64,000 bases of DNA from Xylanibacter ruminicola Ga6B6. GTDB lineage: Bacteria; Bacteroidota; Bacteroidia; Bacteroidales; Bacteroidaceae. Under the pieces are notes generated by a model. That model worked only from the letters and a program-made list of their open reading frames with translations. It was not told where the DNA came from and searched no databases. The stretch is from the NCBI RefSeq assembly GCF_000687715.1, contig NZ_JHXD01000001.1:124001-188000 (forward strand). Reading direction: 5' to 3'. The number at the start of each line of letters is the position of its first letter. Positions within the stretch are counted from its first letter, which is position 1. This document shows positions 51,156 to 60,600 of this stretch, one piece after another. The position numbers were made by a program, and so were the translations under genes.

Positions 51156-51292
51156 CGGAGCAACCGGAGCAGCAGAATTTGGAATTTTTCTCCTGCGTAC
51201 GTGCGTGAAGTTTTTTTTCGATTTTAAAGTTCCTGCACGTACGCGCGAGGATTTTTAAAAAAATGCCTGCTCCGTATAAAATGCCTGCTCCA
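51156..51292. repeat. Nested inverted-repeat element with GGAGCA and GCGTACGTGC arms
   Basis: Outer arms: CGGAGCAA (51156-51163) and CCGGAGCAG (51164-51172) against CTGCTCCG (51267-51274) and CTGCTCCA (51285-51292). Inner arms: GCGTACGTGC (51195-51204) and GCACGTACGC (51235-51244), perfectly complementary. The outer right arm lies in an 18-bp tandem repeat of AATGCCTGCTCC. The element has no open frame of note. It looks like a structured repeat, possibly a transcribed RNA or a small dispersed element. The rest of the 671-bp gap holds the iterated motif, the small ORF at 51335-51448 and the peroxiredoxin promoter. Confidence 0.6.
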
Positions 51293-51334
51293 TATTTTTG
51301 TGTGTAAATTGAAAATGGTGTCTATAGTATAACG

Positions 51335-51448
51335 TTACTGGATGATGGGCTGTTTGCCGAAGTAGCCTGACAGTAGTAATACTAATGCTGTGCAGGCAAG
51401 GATCCCATCGGCGATTCCTGTGGGAATCATGAATAACATCAGATTCAT
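51335..51448 (-). CDS. Possible 37-residue hydrophobic small protein
   Basis: An ATG at 51448 on the minus strand opens 37 codons ending at TAA (51335). The predicted peptide has one hydrophobic helix (about residues 12-30, GIADGILACTALVLLLSGY) and a short polar tail GKQPIIQ, as in single-span small membrane proteins. No recognised family fits; the KdpF-like look is superficial, since no kdp genes are near. It lies next to the nested repeat element, a setting seen for type I toxins, but that is speculative. No strong promoter or Shine-Dalgarno site is evident. Confidence 0.3.
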   Translation of the reverse strand: MNLMLFMIPTGIADGILACTALVLLLSGYFGKQPIIQ

Positions 51449-51483
51449 GGTTATCGCGGAGTGTATTATTTTTAGCTATAAAT

Positions 51484-51515
51484 TTGATTATTCGGATATT
51501 ATTTGTATCTTTGCC
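51484..51515 (+). promoter_or_regulatory. Promoter of the Bcp peroxiredoxin gene
   Basis: TTTG (51484-51487) and TATCTTTGC (51507-51515) are separated by 19 nt. The spacer contains ATTCGGATAT, similar to the iterated motif at 51004-51060, so the same regulator could act here. Confidence 0.8.
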
Positions 51516-51534
51516 GCAGGAACATAAAACTTAG

Positions 51535-51993
51535 ATGCGTATGAATATTGGTGATAAGGCGCCAGAGATTCTGGGCAAGGATGAACAGGGACGGGATATC
51601 CGTTTGAGTGATTATCGTGGACGTAAGTTGGTGTTGTACTTTTATCCAAAGGATAATACCAGCGGCTGTACGGCTGAGGCTTGTAGTTTGCGCGACCATT
51701 ATAACGAACTGCAAGGGGCAGGCTACGAGGTGGTGGGCGTGAGTAAGGACTCGGCAGCATCGCACGTGAAGTTTAAGGAGAAGCATGAACTGCCTTTCCC
51801 GTTGATAGCGGATGTGGACAAGGAACTGCTACAGGCGATGGGTGCCTGGGGCGAGAAGGTGATGTACGGTAAGAAAACCGAGGGCACCATACGTACCACG
51901 TTTATTATTAACGAGGAGGGCATCATCGAGCAGATTTTTGCCGGCAAGCAGGTAAAGACCAAGGAGCATGCCGAGCAGATACTAAGCCGATAG
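51535..51993 (+). CDS. bcp: Thioredoxin-dependent thiol peroxidase (Bcp/PrxQ type)
   Basis: The 152-residue protein is an atypical two-cysteine peroxiredoxin: VLYFYPKDNTSGCTAEACSLRD has the peroxidatic Cys45 and the resolving Cys50 five residues later, the PrxQ pattern. It reduces hydrogen peroxide and organic hydroperoxides using thioredoxin. Start is ATG 51535; a second in-frame ATG at 51541 is equally possible. Its last 12 nt overlap the convergent transporter gene. Confidence 0.94.
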   Translation: MRMNIGDKAPEILGKDEQGRDIRLSDYRGRKLVLYFYPKDNTSGCTAEACSLRDHYNELQGAGYEVVGVSKDSAASHVKFKEKHELPFPLIADVDKELLQAMGAWGEKVMYGKKTEGTIRTTFIINEEGIIEQIFAGKQVKTKEHAEQILSR

Positions 51994-52878
51994 CTTAGGG
52001 CGCTTGGTGTTAACCAGGTACATGCCGTACAGGATGAGCACAGTACCGATGATGAACCATACGGTGATCTGTTCGTTAAGAACCATCCAGGCAAACACGA
52101 TGGTAGTAACGGGATTAAGATACACGTAGTTGGTGGCTACCACAGCCCCCAAGCGCTTAAGTGCCCAGTTCCATGCCACGTAACAAAGCATGGAGGCTAC
52201 ACAACCTAAGAATAGCAGGTTGGCTAACAGCGTGGGCTTGTTGATGACCAGCTGGATGTTGAGGTCGGGATGCAGGATGTTATAGGGTATCATGGACAGC
52301 AGACCGTAAAAGAATACCTTGCGGGTAATGAACACCGTGGGGTAACGCTTGCTAACGGGGATAATCAGCAAACTGTAGAACGCCCAGCACATGCAGGCAC
52401 CAAAGGCCAAAGCATCGCCCAAAGGCGAGAGGTGGAGCACAAAATGGCCGTTCATCACCACCATGATAACTCCCAATGCCGCCATAACAGTACCAACGGT
52501 TTGCCAGCGACTAAGACGCTCGGTTTTATAGAAAGCACCGATAATGGCAGAGGCAAACAGGGGGCATAGACTTACGATGATGCTGGTGTTGGTGGTTGTG
52601 GTGTAGTTCATGGCGCTATTCTCGGTGAGGAAGTAGAGCGATCCGCCAAATACACCTAATGCCATCATGTTGAGCTCGTCGCGCCAACTGTTGCTGAGCC
52701 AGTGGATACCCTTTGACAGGCTATAGCCTAACAACAGCAAGTAGGCGATAATAAATCGCAGAATAAATATCTGGGCTGCAGTTAGTCCGCCTAGCAACAA
52801 CAGTTTAGTGCATACAAACGTGATGCCCCAGATGGCCACCACTATAAATGCTATAAGATGAGGTAGAAATCGCTTCAT
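51982..52878 (-). CDS. EamA-family (DMT superfamily) exporter
   Basis: The 298-residue protein has ten predicted membrane helices in two EamA repeats (AIWGITFVCTKLLLLGGLTAAQ in the first; AWNWALKRLGAVVATNYVYLNPVTTIVFAW in the second), typical of drug/metabolite exporters. The substrate is unknown. A second, distinct EamA gene is at 55971. The -7 box TATCTTTGC is on the minus strand at 52906-52898. Its 3' end overlaps bcp by 12 nt, tail to tail. Confidence 0.9.
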   Translation of the reverse strand: MKRFLPHLIAFIVVAIWGITFVCTKLLLLGGLTAAQIFILRFIIAYLLLLGYSLSKGIHWLSNSWRDELNMMALGVFGGSLYFLTENSAMNYTTTTNTSIIVSLCPLFASAIIGAFYKTERLSRWQTVGTVMAALGVIMVVMNGHFVLHLSPLGDALAFGACMCWAFYSLLIIPVSKRYPTVFITRKVFFYGLLSMIPYNILHPDLNIQLVINKPTLLANLLFLGCVASMLCYVAWNWALKRLGAVVATNYVYLNPVTTIVFAWMVLNEQITVWFIIGTVLILYGMYLVNTKRPKLSA

Positions 52879-52946
52879 ATTAAGTAAGTTTATGGGTGCA
52901 AAGATACAACTATTTTCCCATATTTAACAAAAAAAGCAAGATTTGC

Positions 52947-52977
52947 TTGCACTTTTCGGTGAAAAGCCGTACCTTTG
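52947..52977 (+). promoter_or_regulatory. Promoter of the SLC13 permease operon
   Basis: TTG (52947-52949) and TACCTTTG (52970-52977) are 20 nt apart, 31 nt before the ATG at 53009. Confidence 0.7.
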
Positions 52978-53008
52978 TCCGCATAATATTAAACATATCT
53001 GATTAATC

Positions 53009-54523
53009 ATGGAAACAGAACTGTTGTGGGGTTTCAATCTCCAAGCTTGGATTACGATTATTACAGTGCTGGGTATGTTTACTACTCTGCTACTAACCAA
53101 ATTGCGTGCTGATGTGGTATTCTTGGCTGCTATAGGCATACTGCTTGTTACAGGTGTGCTCGATGCTAAAGAGGCGTTTTCGGGCTTCAGTTCTTCGTCG
53201 GTAGTGGTTATCGGAGTATTGTTTGTGGTAGTGGCTGGTCTTACCTATACCGGCGTGCTGCAATGGATAGTGAAAAACTTGTTAGGACAACCCAATAGCT
53301 ATGGTAAGGCTGTGATACGACTGATGCTGCCAGTGGCCGGACTGAGTTCGTTCTTGAGTAATACCACGGTGGTGGCCATGTTTGTGGGCATCGTGAAAAT
53401 GTGGTCGAAAAAGTTGGGTATCTCGCCCTCAAAGCTGCTTATCCCTCTGAGTTATGCCTCGGGAATGGGTGGTGTGTGTACGCTGATTGGTACACCGCCA
53501 AACCTGATTATCAGTGGACTGTATGCCGATAAGACGGGCCATGTGATGAACGTGTTGGCAACTACGATACCAGGCTTGTTCTGCTTGCTGGTAGGTGTGC
53601 TGAGCATTATTGCCATGCGCAAGCTGCTGCCCGACAGAAAGGCCCCCGAGTCGGATTTTGAGGATACAGCCGAATATACCGTAGAGCTGCTGGTGCCATC
53701 GAGCAACAAGTTTATAGGCGAGACACTCGACTATGCTGGCCTGTACGATGTGAAGGGCGGCCGACTGATCAGGATCCGCCACTTTGATAATGTACCCGTA
53801 GCGCTGAGCAAGAACGAGTTTGTGATGGGAGGTGACCATCTGACATACGCCGGACATATTAAAGACATACTGCAGCTGGCCCAGGAGCGTGGCTTGCAGG
53901 TTGGCGACGAGGTGATTAACGTGGGTAGCAAAACGCTGATATCGGCGCTTGTCATGATAGCGATGGTAACAGTATCGGCCTTGGGTATTATGCCACTGCT
54001 GCACTGTGCTTTTATTGCCGCTGCTGCCATGATGATACTGCACTGCTGTACGCCCGACCAGGCCATGCGCGCTATTAACTGGGACATATTGATGGTGTTT
54101 GCCGGTAGCGTGGTGCTGGGACTGGCTATCCAGAAAACGGGTATTGCCGAACGCCTGGCCATGGGTATTCTGGATGTGTGTGGTACCAACCCGATAGTGG
54201 TGATGACTGCCATCTGCTTTGTGGGTACGTTTATCACCGAGTTTATATCAAACACCGCTGCCGGTGCCATGTTCTTCCCCATCATGTACGAGGCTGCCGA
54301 GAAGTTGGGTTACGAGCCATACCCATTCCTGATAGCCCTGATGGTAAGCGTGAGCAGTAGCTTTGCCACACCTATCGGATCGCCTACACACATGCTGGTT
54401 TACGGTCCTGGTGGCTACCGATTCAGCGATTTTATGCGTATAGGACTGCTGATGAACCTTATCATACTGGCAGCTAACATATTTATAGTGAACATTATTT
54501 ATCCACTGACACCCTTGCAATAA
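53009..54523 (+). CDS. SLC13/DASS-family permease with a TrkA-C domain
   Basis: The 504-residue membrane protein has about 10-11 helices in two halves, each with an SNT-type substrate/sodium signature: SSFLSNTTVVAMF (about 111-123) and EFISNTAAGAMFFP (about 411-424). A cytoplasmic TrkA-C/RCK-type domain sits in between (about 225-295). Such proteins carry dicarboxylates, sulfate or other anions with sodium; the substrate cannot be assigned. It is first of SLC13-AGCS-EamA-HAD, with gaps of 20, -1 and 6 nt. Confidence 0.88.
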   Translation: METELLWGFNLQAWITIITVLGMFTTLLLTKLRADVVFLAAIGILLVTGVLDAKEAFSGFSSSSVVVIGVLFVVVAGLTYTGVLQWIVKNLLGQPNSYGKAVIRLMLPVAGLSSFLSNTTVVAMFVGIVKMWSKKLGISPSKLLIPLSYASGMGGVCTLIGTPPNLIISGLYADKTGHVMNVLATTIPGLFCLLVGVLSIIAMRKLLPDRKAPESDFEDTAEYTVELLVPSSNKFIGETLDYAGLYDVKGGRLIRIRHFDNVPVALSKNEFVMGGDHLTYAGHIKDILQLAQERGLQVGDEVINVGSKTLISALVMIAMVTVSALGIMPLLHCAFIAAAAMMILHCCTPDQAMRAINWDILMVFAGSVVLGLAIQKTGIAERLAMGILDVCGTNPIVVMTAICFVGTFITEFISNTAAGAMFFPIMYEAAEKLGYEPYPFLIALMVSVSSSFATPIGSPTHMLVYGPGGYRFSDFMRIGLLMNLIILAANIFIVNIIYPLTPLQ

Positions 54524-54543
54524 ACAATACGAACTAAACATAA

Positions 54544-55971
54544 ATGAACGAACTGATTACTCAGATTAATGATGCCGTTTGGGGCTATGTGCTGATTGCC
54601 GCGCTGGTAGGCTGTGGCGTGTGGTTTACTATTAGAACACGCTTTGTGCAGTTCCGGATGGTGGGCGAGATGCTCAGGTTGCTGACCGATTCGGCAGTTG
54701 ACACAGTAGGCGACCAAGTAAAGGATACAGGTAAAGAGGGCAAGCATAAGCATATATCCTCGTTTCAGGCTTTTGCCGTGAGTGTGGCCACGCGTGTGGG
54801 TACGGGCAACTTGGCTGGTGTGGCTTCGGCCATTGCCATCGGTGGACCAGGTGCCGTGTTCTGGATGTGGATTATCGCCCTTATCGGATCGGCTACGGCT
54901 TTTGTAGAATCTACCTTGGCCCAGCTGTTTAAGCAGAAACACAAGGACTCGTTTATCGGCGGTCCTGCGTACTATATCCAGCATGGCTTGCACCAGCGAT
55001 GGATGGCCATTACGTTTGCGGTGCTGATTACGCTGCAGTTCGGACTGTCGAACAACTCAATCCAGGCTAACACCATTTGTGGTGCCATGCAGGAGGCCTT
55101 TGGCTGGAATCCTGTATGGGTGGGTATTGCATTGGCAGTTCTGGGCTTGTTTATCGTGTTTGGCGGTATTCAGCGTATTGCCCATGTAAGTGCGGTGCTG
55201 GTGCCTGTGATGGCTATCGGCTATGTGGTTCTGGCCATTGTGGTTATTGCCATGAACATAGAGCATATACCACATGTGTTTAAGGTGATTGTAGAAGATG
55301 CCTTTGGCATACACCAGATAGCTGGTGGCGGTATTGGTGCAACGATTATGAATGGTGTGAAGCGTGGTCTGTTCTCGAACGAGGCGGGCGAGGGTAGTGC
55401 ACCTAACGTGGCTGCTACGGCTGCCGTGTCGCACCCCGTAAAGCAGGGCTTGATTCAGGCATTGGGCGTGTTTACCGATACCTTGCTAGTTTGCTCGTGT
55501 ACGGCGTTCATCATTTTGATTAGCGGCCTGTATGAGGTGCCTGAGCTGAATGGTATCGCACTCACGCAGTCGGCACTCCAGAGCGAGGTGGGATCGGCTG
55601 GTCCGGTGTTTGTGGCCATCGCCATCTTCCTGTTTGCCTTCTCGAGTATCATCGGCAACTATTATTACGGCGAGGCAAATATCCGTTTCATTACGTCGAA
55701 TGCACAGGTGATGACAACCTACCGCATCTGTTCGGCTGGTGTGATGGTGATTTTTGGTGCGTTGGCCAGCTTTGAACTGGTGTGGAACATTGTCGACTTT
55801 TTTATGGCTTTCCTTACAGCTTGTAACCTGATAGCGATTGTGCTGTTGGGTCGTTACGCCTTCCGACTGCTTGATGATTACCGCCAGCAGAAGCGTGCAG
55901 GTATCAAGGAACCCACATTCCACCGTAGTCAGTTTCCTGAGTTAGAGAACGAATTAGAGTGCTGGGAGTGA
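54544..55971 (+). CDS. Alanine/glycine:cation symporter (AGCS family)
   Basis: The 475-residue protein has the family hallmark FAVSVATRVGTGNLAGVASAIAIGGPGAVFWMW (about residues 77-109), the ESTLAQLFK and GGPAYYIQ segments, and GLFSNEAGEGSAPNVAATA (about 277-295). It imports alanine or glycine with sodium or protons. Its TGA stop overlaps the ATG of the next gene (TGATG), so they are translationally coupled. Confidence 0.95.
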   Translation: MNELITQINDAVWGYVLIAALVGCGVWFTIRTRFVQFRMVGEMLRLLTDSAVDTVGDQVKDTGKEGKHKHISSFQAFAVSVATRVGTGNLAGVASAIAIGGPGAVFWMWIIALIGSATAFVESTLAQLFKQKHKDSFIGGPAYYIQHGLHQRWMAITFAVLITLQFGLSNNSIQANTICGAMQEAFGWNPVWVGIALAVLGLFIVFGGIQRIAHVSAVLVPVMAIGYVVLAIVVIAMNIEHIPHVFKVIVEDAFGIHQIAGGGIGATIMNGVKRGLFSNEAGEGSAPNVAATAAVSHPVKQGLIQALGVFTDTLLVCSCTAFIILISGLYEVPELNGIALTQSALQSEVGSAGPVFVAIAIFLFAFSSIIGNYYYGEANIRFITSNAQVMTTYRICSAGVMVIFGALASFELVWNIVDFFMAFLTACNLIAIVLLGRYAFRLLDDYRQQKRAGIKEPTFHRSQFPELENELECWE

Positions 55972-56846
55972 TGAACGAAACACAACGTGGATTTATACAA
56001 CTGCACCTGAGCGTGCTGCTGGCAGGCTTTACAGGCCTGTTTGGGCGACTGATTACCCTGAACGAGGTTGATATTGTGTGGTACCGTATGCTGTTTACGA
56101 GTGCCATTCTGCTGGTGTTTACTGGATTGCCACGTGTGGGCTGGCGTAAGTTTCTGCAGCTGTGCGGTTGTGGAGCGCTGTTAGGCTTACATTGGATACT
56201 GTTTTACAGTAGCATCAAGGCCTCGAACGTGTCGATTGGTGTTATCTGTTTCTCGTTAGTGGGCTTTTTTACCGCCCTTTTCGAGCCGCTGATTTACCAT
56301 CGTAAGCTGTCGGTTACCGAGCTGGTGTTCTCGCTGATTACCGTGCTGGGTGTGCTGTGCATTTTTTCATTAGATGCCCGTTACCGCTATGGTATCGGCA
56401 TTGGTGTGGTGTCGAGTGCCGTGTGTGCGCTCTATGCCATCTGCAATAAAAAGGCAAGCGTGGGTGTGCGTAGTCGTACGGTGCTGATGTACCAGATGTC
56501 GGGTGGTATCGTGCTGGTATCGATGATCATCCCCATCTATCTGGCTTTCTTCCCCAGCAATCAGCCCGTGGTGGTTATTCCCGAGGGTACTAACCTGTGG
56601 CTGATGCTCTGTCATGCACTGTTCTGTACGGTGGGTATGTATCTGCTACAGATACAGGCGCTGAAGCGACTCTCAGCCTTTACGGTAAACCTGACGTACA
56701 ACCTGGAGCCTTGCTATACCATTATATTAGCATTCCTGATTTTTGGCGAGGGCCGCGAGATAAACTTCTCGTTCTATATCGGCATCGCCCTGATACTGCT
56801 CAGTGTGCTGTTGCAAACCCGACGGGCACTGGGACCTAAAAAATAA
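55971..56846 (+). CDS. EamA-family (DMT superfamily) transporter
   Basis: The 291-residue protein has ten helices in two EamA repeats (AGFTGLFGRLITLNEVDIVWYR; LHWILFYSSIKASNVSIGVIC; LSAFTVNLTYNLEPCYTIILAFLIFGE). I start at ATG 55971, which overlaps the upstream stop by one base; an in-frame start 12 nt earlier is less likely. The substrate is unknown. It shares little visible identity with the EamA protein at 51982. Confidence 0.9.
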   Translation: MNETQRGFIQLHLSVLLAGFTGLFGRLITLNEVDIVWYRMLFTSAILLVFTGLPRVGWRKFLQLCGCGALLGLHWILFYSSIKASNVSIGVICFSLVGFFTALFEPLIYHRKLSVTELVFSLITVLGVLCIFSLDARYRYGIGIGVVSSAVCALYAICNKKASVGVRSRTVLMYQMSGGIVLVSMIIPIYLAFFPSNQPVVVIPEGTNLWLMLCHALFCTVGMYLLQIQALKRLSAFTVNLTYNLEPCYTIILAFLIFGEGREINFSFYIGIALILLSVLLQTRRALGPKK

Positions 56847-56852
56847 ACATAT

Positions 56853-57641
56853 ATGCAGACAAGTTACGCATTATTCTTTGATATCGACGGTACGCTGGTA
56901 AGTTTCGAGACGCACCAGATTCCCGCTTCTACCATCCTGGCACTTACACAGGCCAAGGCCAATGGGCACAAGGTGTTTATAGCTACCGGGCGCCCACCTA
57001 TTATCATAACCAACCTGGGTGCTATCGAGCACCTGATCGACGGGTATGTAACTACTAATGGCGCTTACTGTTTTGTAGGCGATGAGGTGGTGGCCTGTAA
57101 GAGTATTCCGCCACACGAGGCCCGATTGATAGTTGACGATGCCATAGAGAAGAACTATGGCGTGATAGTGGTAGGCGAGAAGGATGTGGCTGTGCTCGAC
57201 CCGCAGGGACAGGTGGATGAGATTTTTCGTCAGCATTTAGCGGTGGAGAATCTGGATAAAGCCAAGCCTGTAGAGGAGGTGCTACAGCAGCGTATTATGC
57301 AGATAACACCTTTCTTTAGTAAGGATTATGAGGCAGAGTTGATGGCACGCGTGCCAGGCTGTACCTCAGGGCGCTGGCATCAGGCATTTACCGATGTAAC
57401 CGCATTAGGTGCCGATAAGGGCGAGGGACTGTTGGCAATGGCCAAGCACTTAGGGCTGAATCCCGACCATACCATGGCCTTTGGCGATGGCGGTAACGAC
57501 ACTACCATGGTGCGTAAGGCCGGTGTGGGCATAGCTATGGGTAATGCCATCGACGAACTGAAAGCTGAGGCTGACTACATTACTGCATCGGTTGACGATG
57601 AGGGGGTGCGCAAGGCCCTGCAGCACTTTGGCTTGATTTAG
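56853..57641 (+). CDS. HAD-superfamily (Cof-type) phosphatase
   Basis: The 262-residue protein has all HAD motifs of subclass IIB: FFDIDGTLVSFE with the nucleophile Asp and DxDGT, a TNGAYC segment for motif II, a Lys before the cap-return (GADKGEGL) and FGDGGNDTTMV for motif IV. These enzymes dephosphorylate sugar phosphates, nucleotides or flavin precursors; the substrate is unknown. It lies 6 nt after the EamA gene and its stop abuts the convergent kinase gene. Confidence 0.92.
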   Translation: MQTSYALFFDIDGTLVSFETHQIPASTILALTQAKANGHKVFIATGRPPIIITNLGAIEHLIDGYVTTNGAYCFVGDEVVACKSIPPHEARLIVDDAIEKNYGVIVVGEKDVAVLDPQGQVDEIFRQHLAVENLDKAKPVEEVLQQRIMQITPFFSKDYEAELMARVPGCTSGRWHQAFTDVTALGADKGEGLLAMAKHLGLNPDHTMAFGDGGNDTTMVRKAGVGIAMGNAIDELKAEADYITASVDDEGVRKALQHFGLI

Positions 57642-60600
57642 TTAGGCCAAAGGCAACGTCATGACAAAGCGGGCACCTGAGGTGTAAGTGGTATCGAGCA
57701 CCACATCGCCACCAAGTCGACGTGCTAATGAGCGTGCTACGGTGAGGCCAATACCAGTACCTTCGTAGTACTCATCCAGCTGAACAAACTCATCAAAAAT
57801 ATGTTCTACTTCATTGTTGGGTACACCAATACCAGTGTCCTCAACGATGAATTCGATGGTACTGTCAGTCTTTTTGAGTGCAAGTGTAACCTGTTGTTGC
57901 TCTGTTGGTTCTTCGTTCTTCGCCTCGGCTGGATGGGTAAACTTACGGGCGTTATCAAGCAGCATGGTAAGTGCACGGGTAGCAGCCTGTTCGTTGGTGG
58001 TGATGGTTACTGCGCCTTCGGCGTCGCCAACCTGTAAGTCGAACTTCAGGTGCTTGGCATTGGCAACCTCGCTGGCATCGGTGGCCTGTGCCGCAATCTG
58101 TACGGCCAGCACATTGTCGGTGCGGTCGATAACGGCCTGACTGCTGGCATCACTCAGTTCCAGCATCTTGTTAACCAGACCGGTAATACGGTCGGTATTC
58201 TCCACAATCTTATGATTGATATCGGTGCGGGTAGCCTCGTCGAGCTTCATATCGGGCATAGTGATAATCTGTGTAAAACCACTCAGGATATTCAATGGCG
58301 TACGTATCTCGTGCGAAATCTGACGGATAAAGTTGGTCTTCATCTTCGACGACTCCTCGGCGCGTTCGTTGGCTATCACCAGGTTGTTATAGCTAATCTC
58401 GAGTAACGTGTGGGCACGGCGCAGTTTGCGATAGAACTCGAACAGCACTCCTAAGAATATCAGCAGCAACAGTACCACTACTACGATGGCCTGCATGCGC
58501 TGACTGTTGAGTGAGGCTCGCTGGGCGGCAATCTCCTGCTCTTTCTGTTCGGTTTCGTAAATCACAGCTAATTCCTCGGCATCGCTGCGGTGCTGGTATG
58601 CCTTTACCGAATCGAGCATCTGAACAATGTGCTCGGCTTTTTGTAGCGCCTCTTCCTTGCGCCCGGTCTTTACCATGGCTTTGAAGATGATTCCGGGGCT
58701 GTTAATCAGATAGTCGAGTGTGGGCGGAACCTCTGCAGCAATTTCAGCAGAATCAATGCGAAGTACAATAGAAAGCAGTTTCTCCCACTGCTCGGTAGTT
58801 TCCAGGTAAAAAGCCTGATCGTACACGCCTCGTAACTTATGGGCATAATTGGATGACAGGAAACTCTGGTAGGCGGCTTCTGCCTCCTCGTGGTGCCCGG
58901 TCATTGACCACATAATGGCTTTGTCGCAATTCAGTGTGGCCAGATAGTCGCTATATTTTTCTGTAGGTGCATTGGTGGCGGCATAGCGCTCAAGGGCAGT
59001 TTCCATCATATCGAGCCATGGCTCAATCACGTCGAACCTGTTCTGGTTCATGTAGTAGTTGATGATATTAGAGGCTATCAGCATGCAACTTTCCTGGCAG
59101 TTGGGGCTGTTTGGATAGCTCTGTGCCAGTTGTAGGGCTCCTTGGCGCACCTCTTCGAAGGTTTCGGCGGCCTCCTTGCTATAACCAAGACGTAATTGGC
59201 ACATACCAATTTCCATCTGGAGGTTGTTGCTCATGTCGCGACCAACGATGCTACTATCTTTGCTGGCGATCTCGTAACCCTCGGTGGCGGTTTTAAGCGC
59301 TAATTCTACGTTGTTATTGTTTAGATAGCCTGTGCATACGCCCATGTATGCATCGTAGAAGTTGCCCTTGCTGATTTGCAGTAGTTTGTTGCCTTCGATG
59401 GCTTTGTTATAGAAAATCAGGGCCGAACGGAGTTGCTCCATTTCTTCATACTTCTCGCCCCTCATAAAGTCGGCTTGGCAGGTGGCTACCTTGCCTATCT
59501 GTTCCAAACTGTCGAGCACTTGGAACCAGCGGTTGCCCTCGTACTCGTCCAATTGTTTTCTAATTTTGTCGCCGGTTTGTTCTTCGGGGTTGGGTTGGTT
59601 CGAGGCTTCTTGTTTGTTCGGCTGGTTGTTGTGGCACGAGGTGGCAGTTAGTACAAGCAAGGGTAGCAGCACGGCTGCAAAGTGGCGTCGGCGGAACAGC
59701 AAGCGCCATAGAGGCATGAACATGAGCATAATGGATAATAGAATTAGTGGCAATAGGAAATAAAGCAATAGGCGATAGTTGCTGAGAATAACCTCGTTGG
59801 GGCATACAAGGGCTATGCTCCAACCTGTTTGGCGGAACGGCATGTAGAATACATGACTATCTACGCCATCCAGTCGTAGTGACTTGTAACCTGTTTCGCC
59901 ATCGGTCATAGCACGGCCCAATGAGGTAAGGGCTGTGTCGGGATGCTCGATGGTAGAGGTGAAAATGGTTTCGTACAGCAGACGGGTGCTGTCGGGATGA
60001 ACAATGTAGGAGCCGCCACGACCTAACAGCATGCAATACGATTTGGGCATGGGCTGATAGTTTTCTATCTGATCGGCCAGCCAGCTCAGTGGCACATCGG
60101 CCGAGAGGATACCCACTGTTTTATCGGGGCCACCTTGTATGGGCTGGCAGTACGAGGTCATAATATCATTAACCACAATACCGCTGGTGCTCTTCTCGGC
60201 AAACGGCTCTATCCAGTACGAGTGGTACAGCATACGTGGGATAACGTACCAGTCCATATAAAAATACTGATAGTTGTCGTTACCCTCCTGTTCGGTTACG
60301 ATGCGGTTACCTTTTTTATACGAGTAAGCCGAGAAATATTGACCTTTCTCTTTATAGAAATAGGGATCGAACGAGATGCTGCAGCCTTTCAGGTCGGGGT
60401 GCTGATTCAGTAACTCTCTGCTATACTCGAACATCATGTCGGGCTGGTCGATATGCTGTTCAATCTTTGGAATCAGACTGTCAGCAGCGGCCTCTATCTG
60501 ATGCAGATGACGGTCGGTACGCTCCATGACCTGTTGTAGCGATTTTACGGCATCGTCCATCGCCTGCTGCTGTATAATCTGGCGACTATAGATGAGTACT

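Noticed and set aside
51335-51448. KdpF subunit
   Set aside because: The length and single helix are similar, but no kdp genes are adjacent and the sequence does not carry the KdpF pattern.
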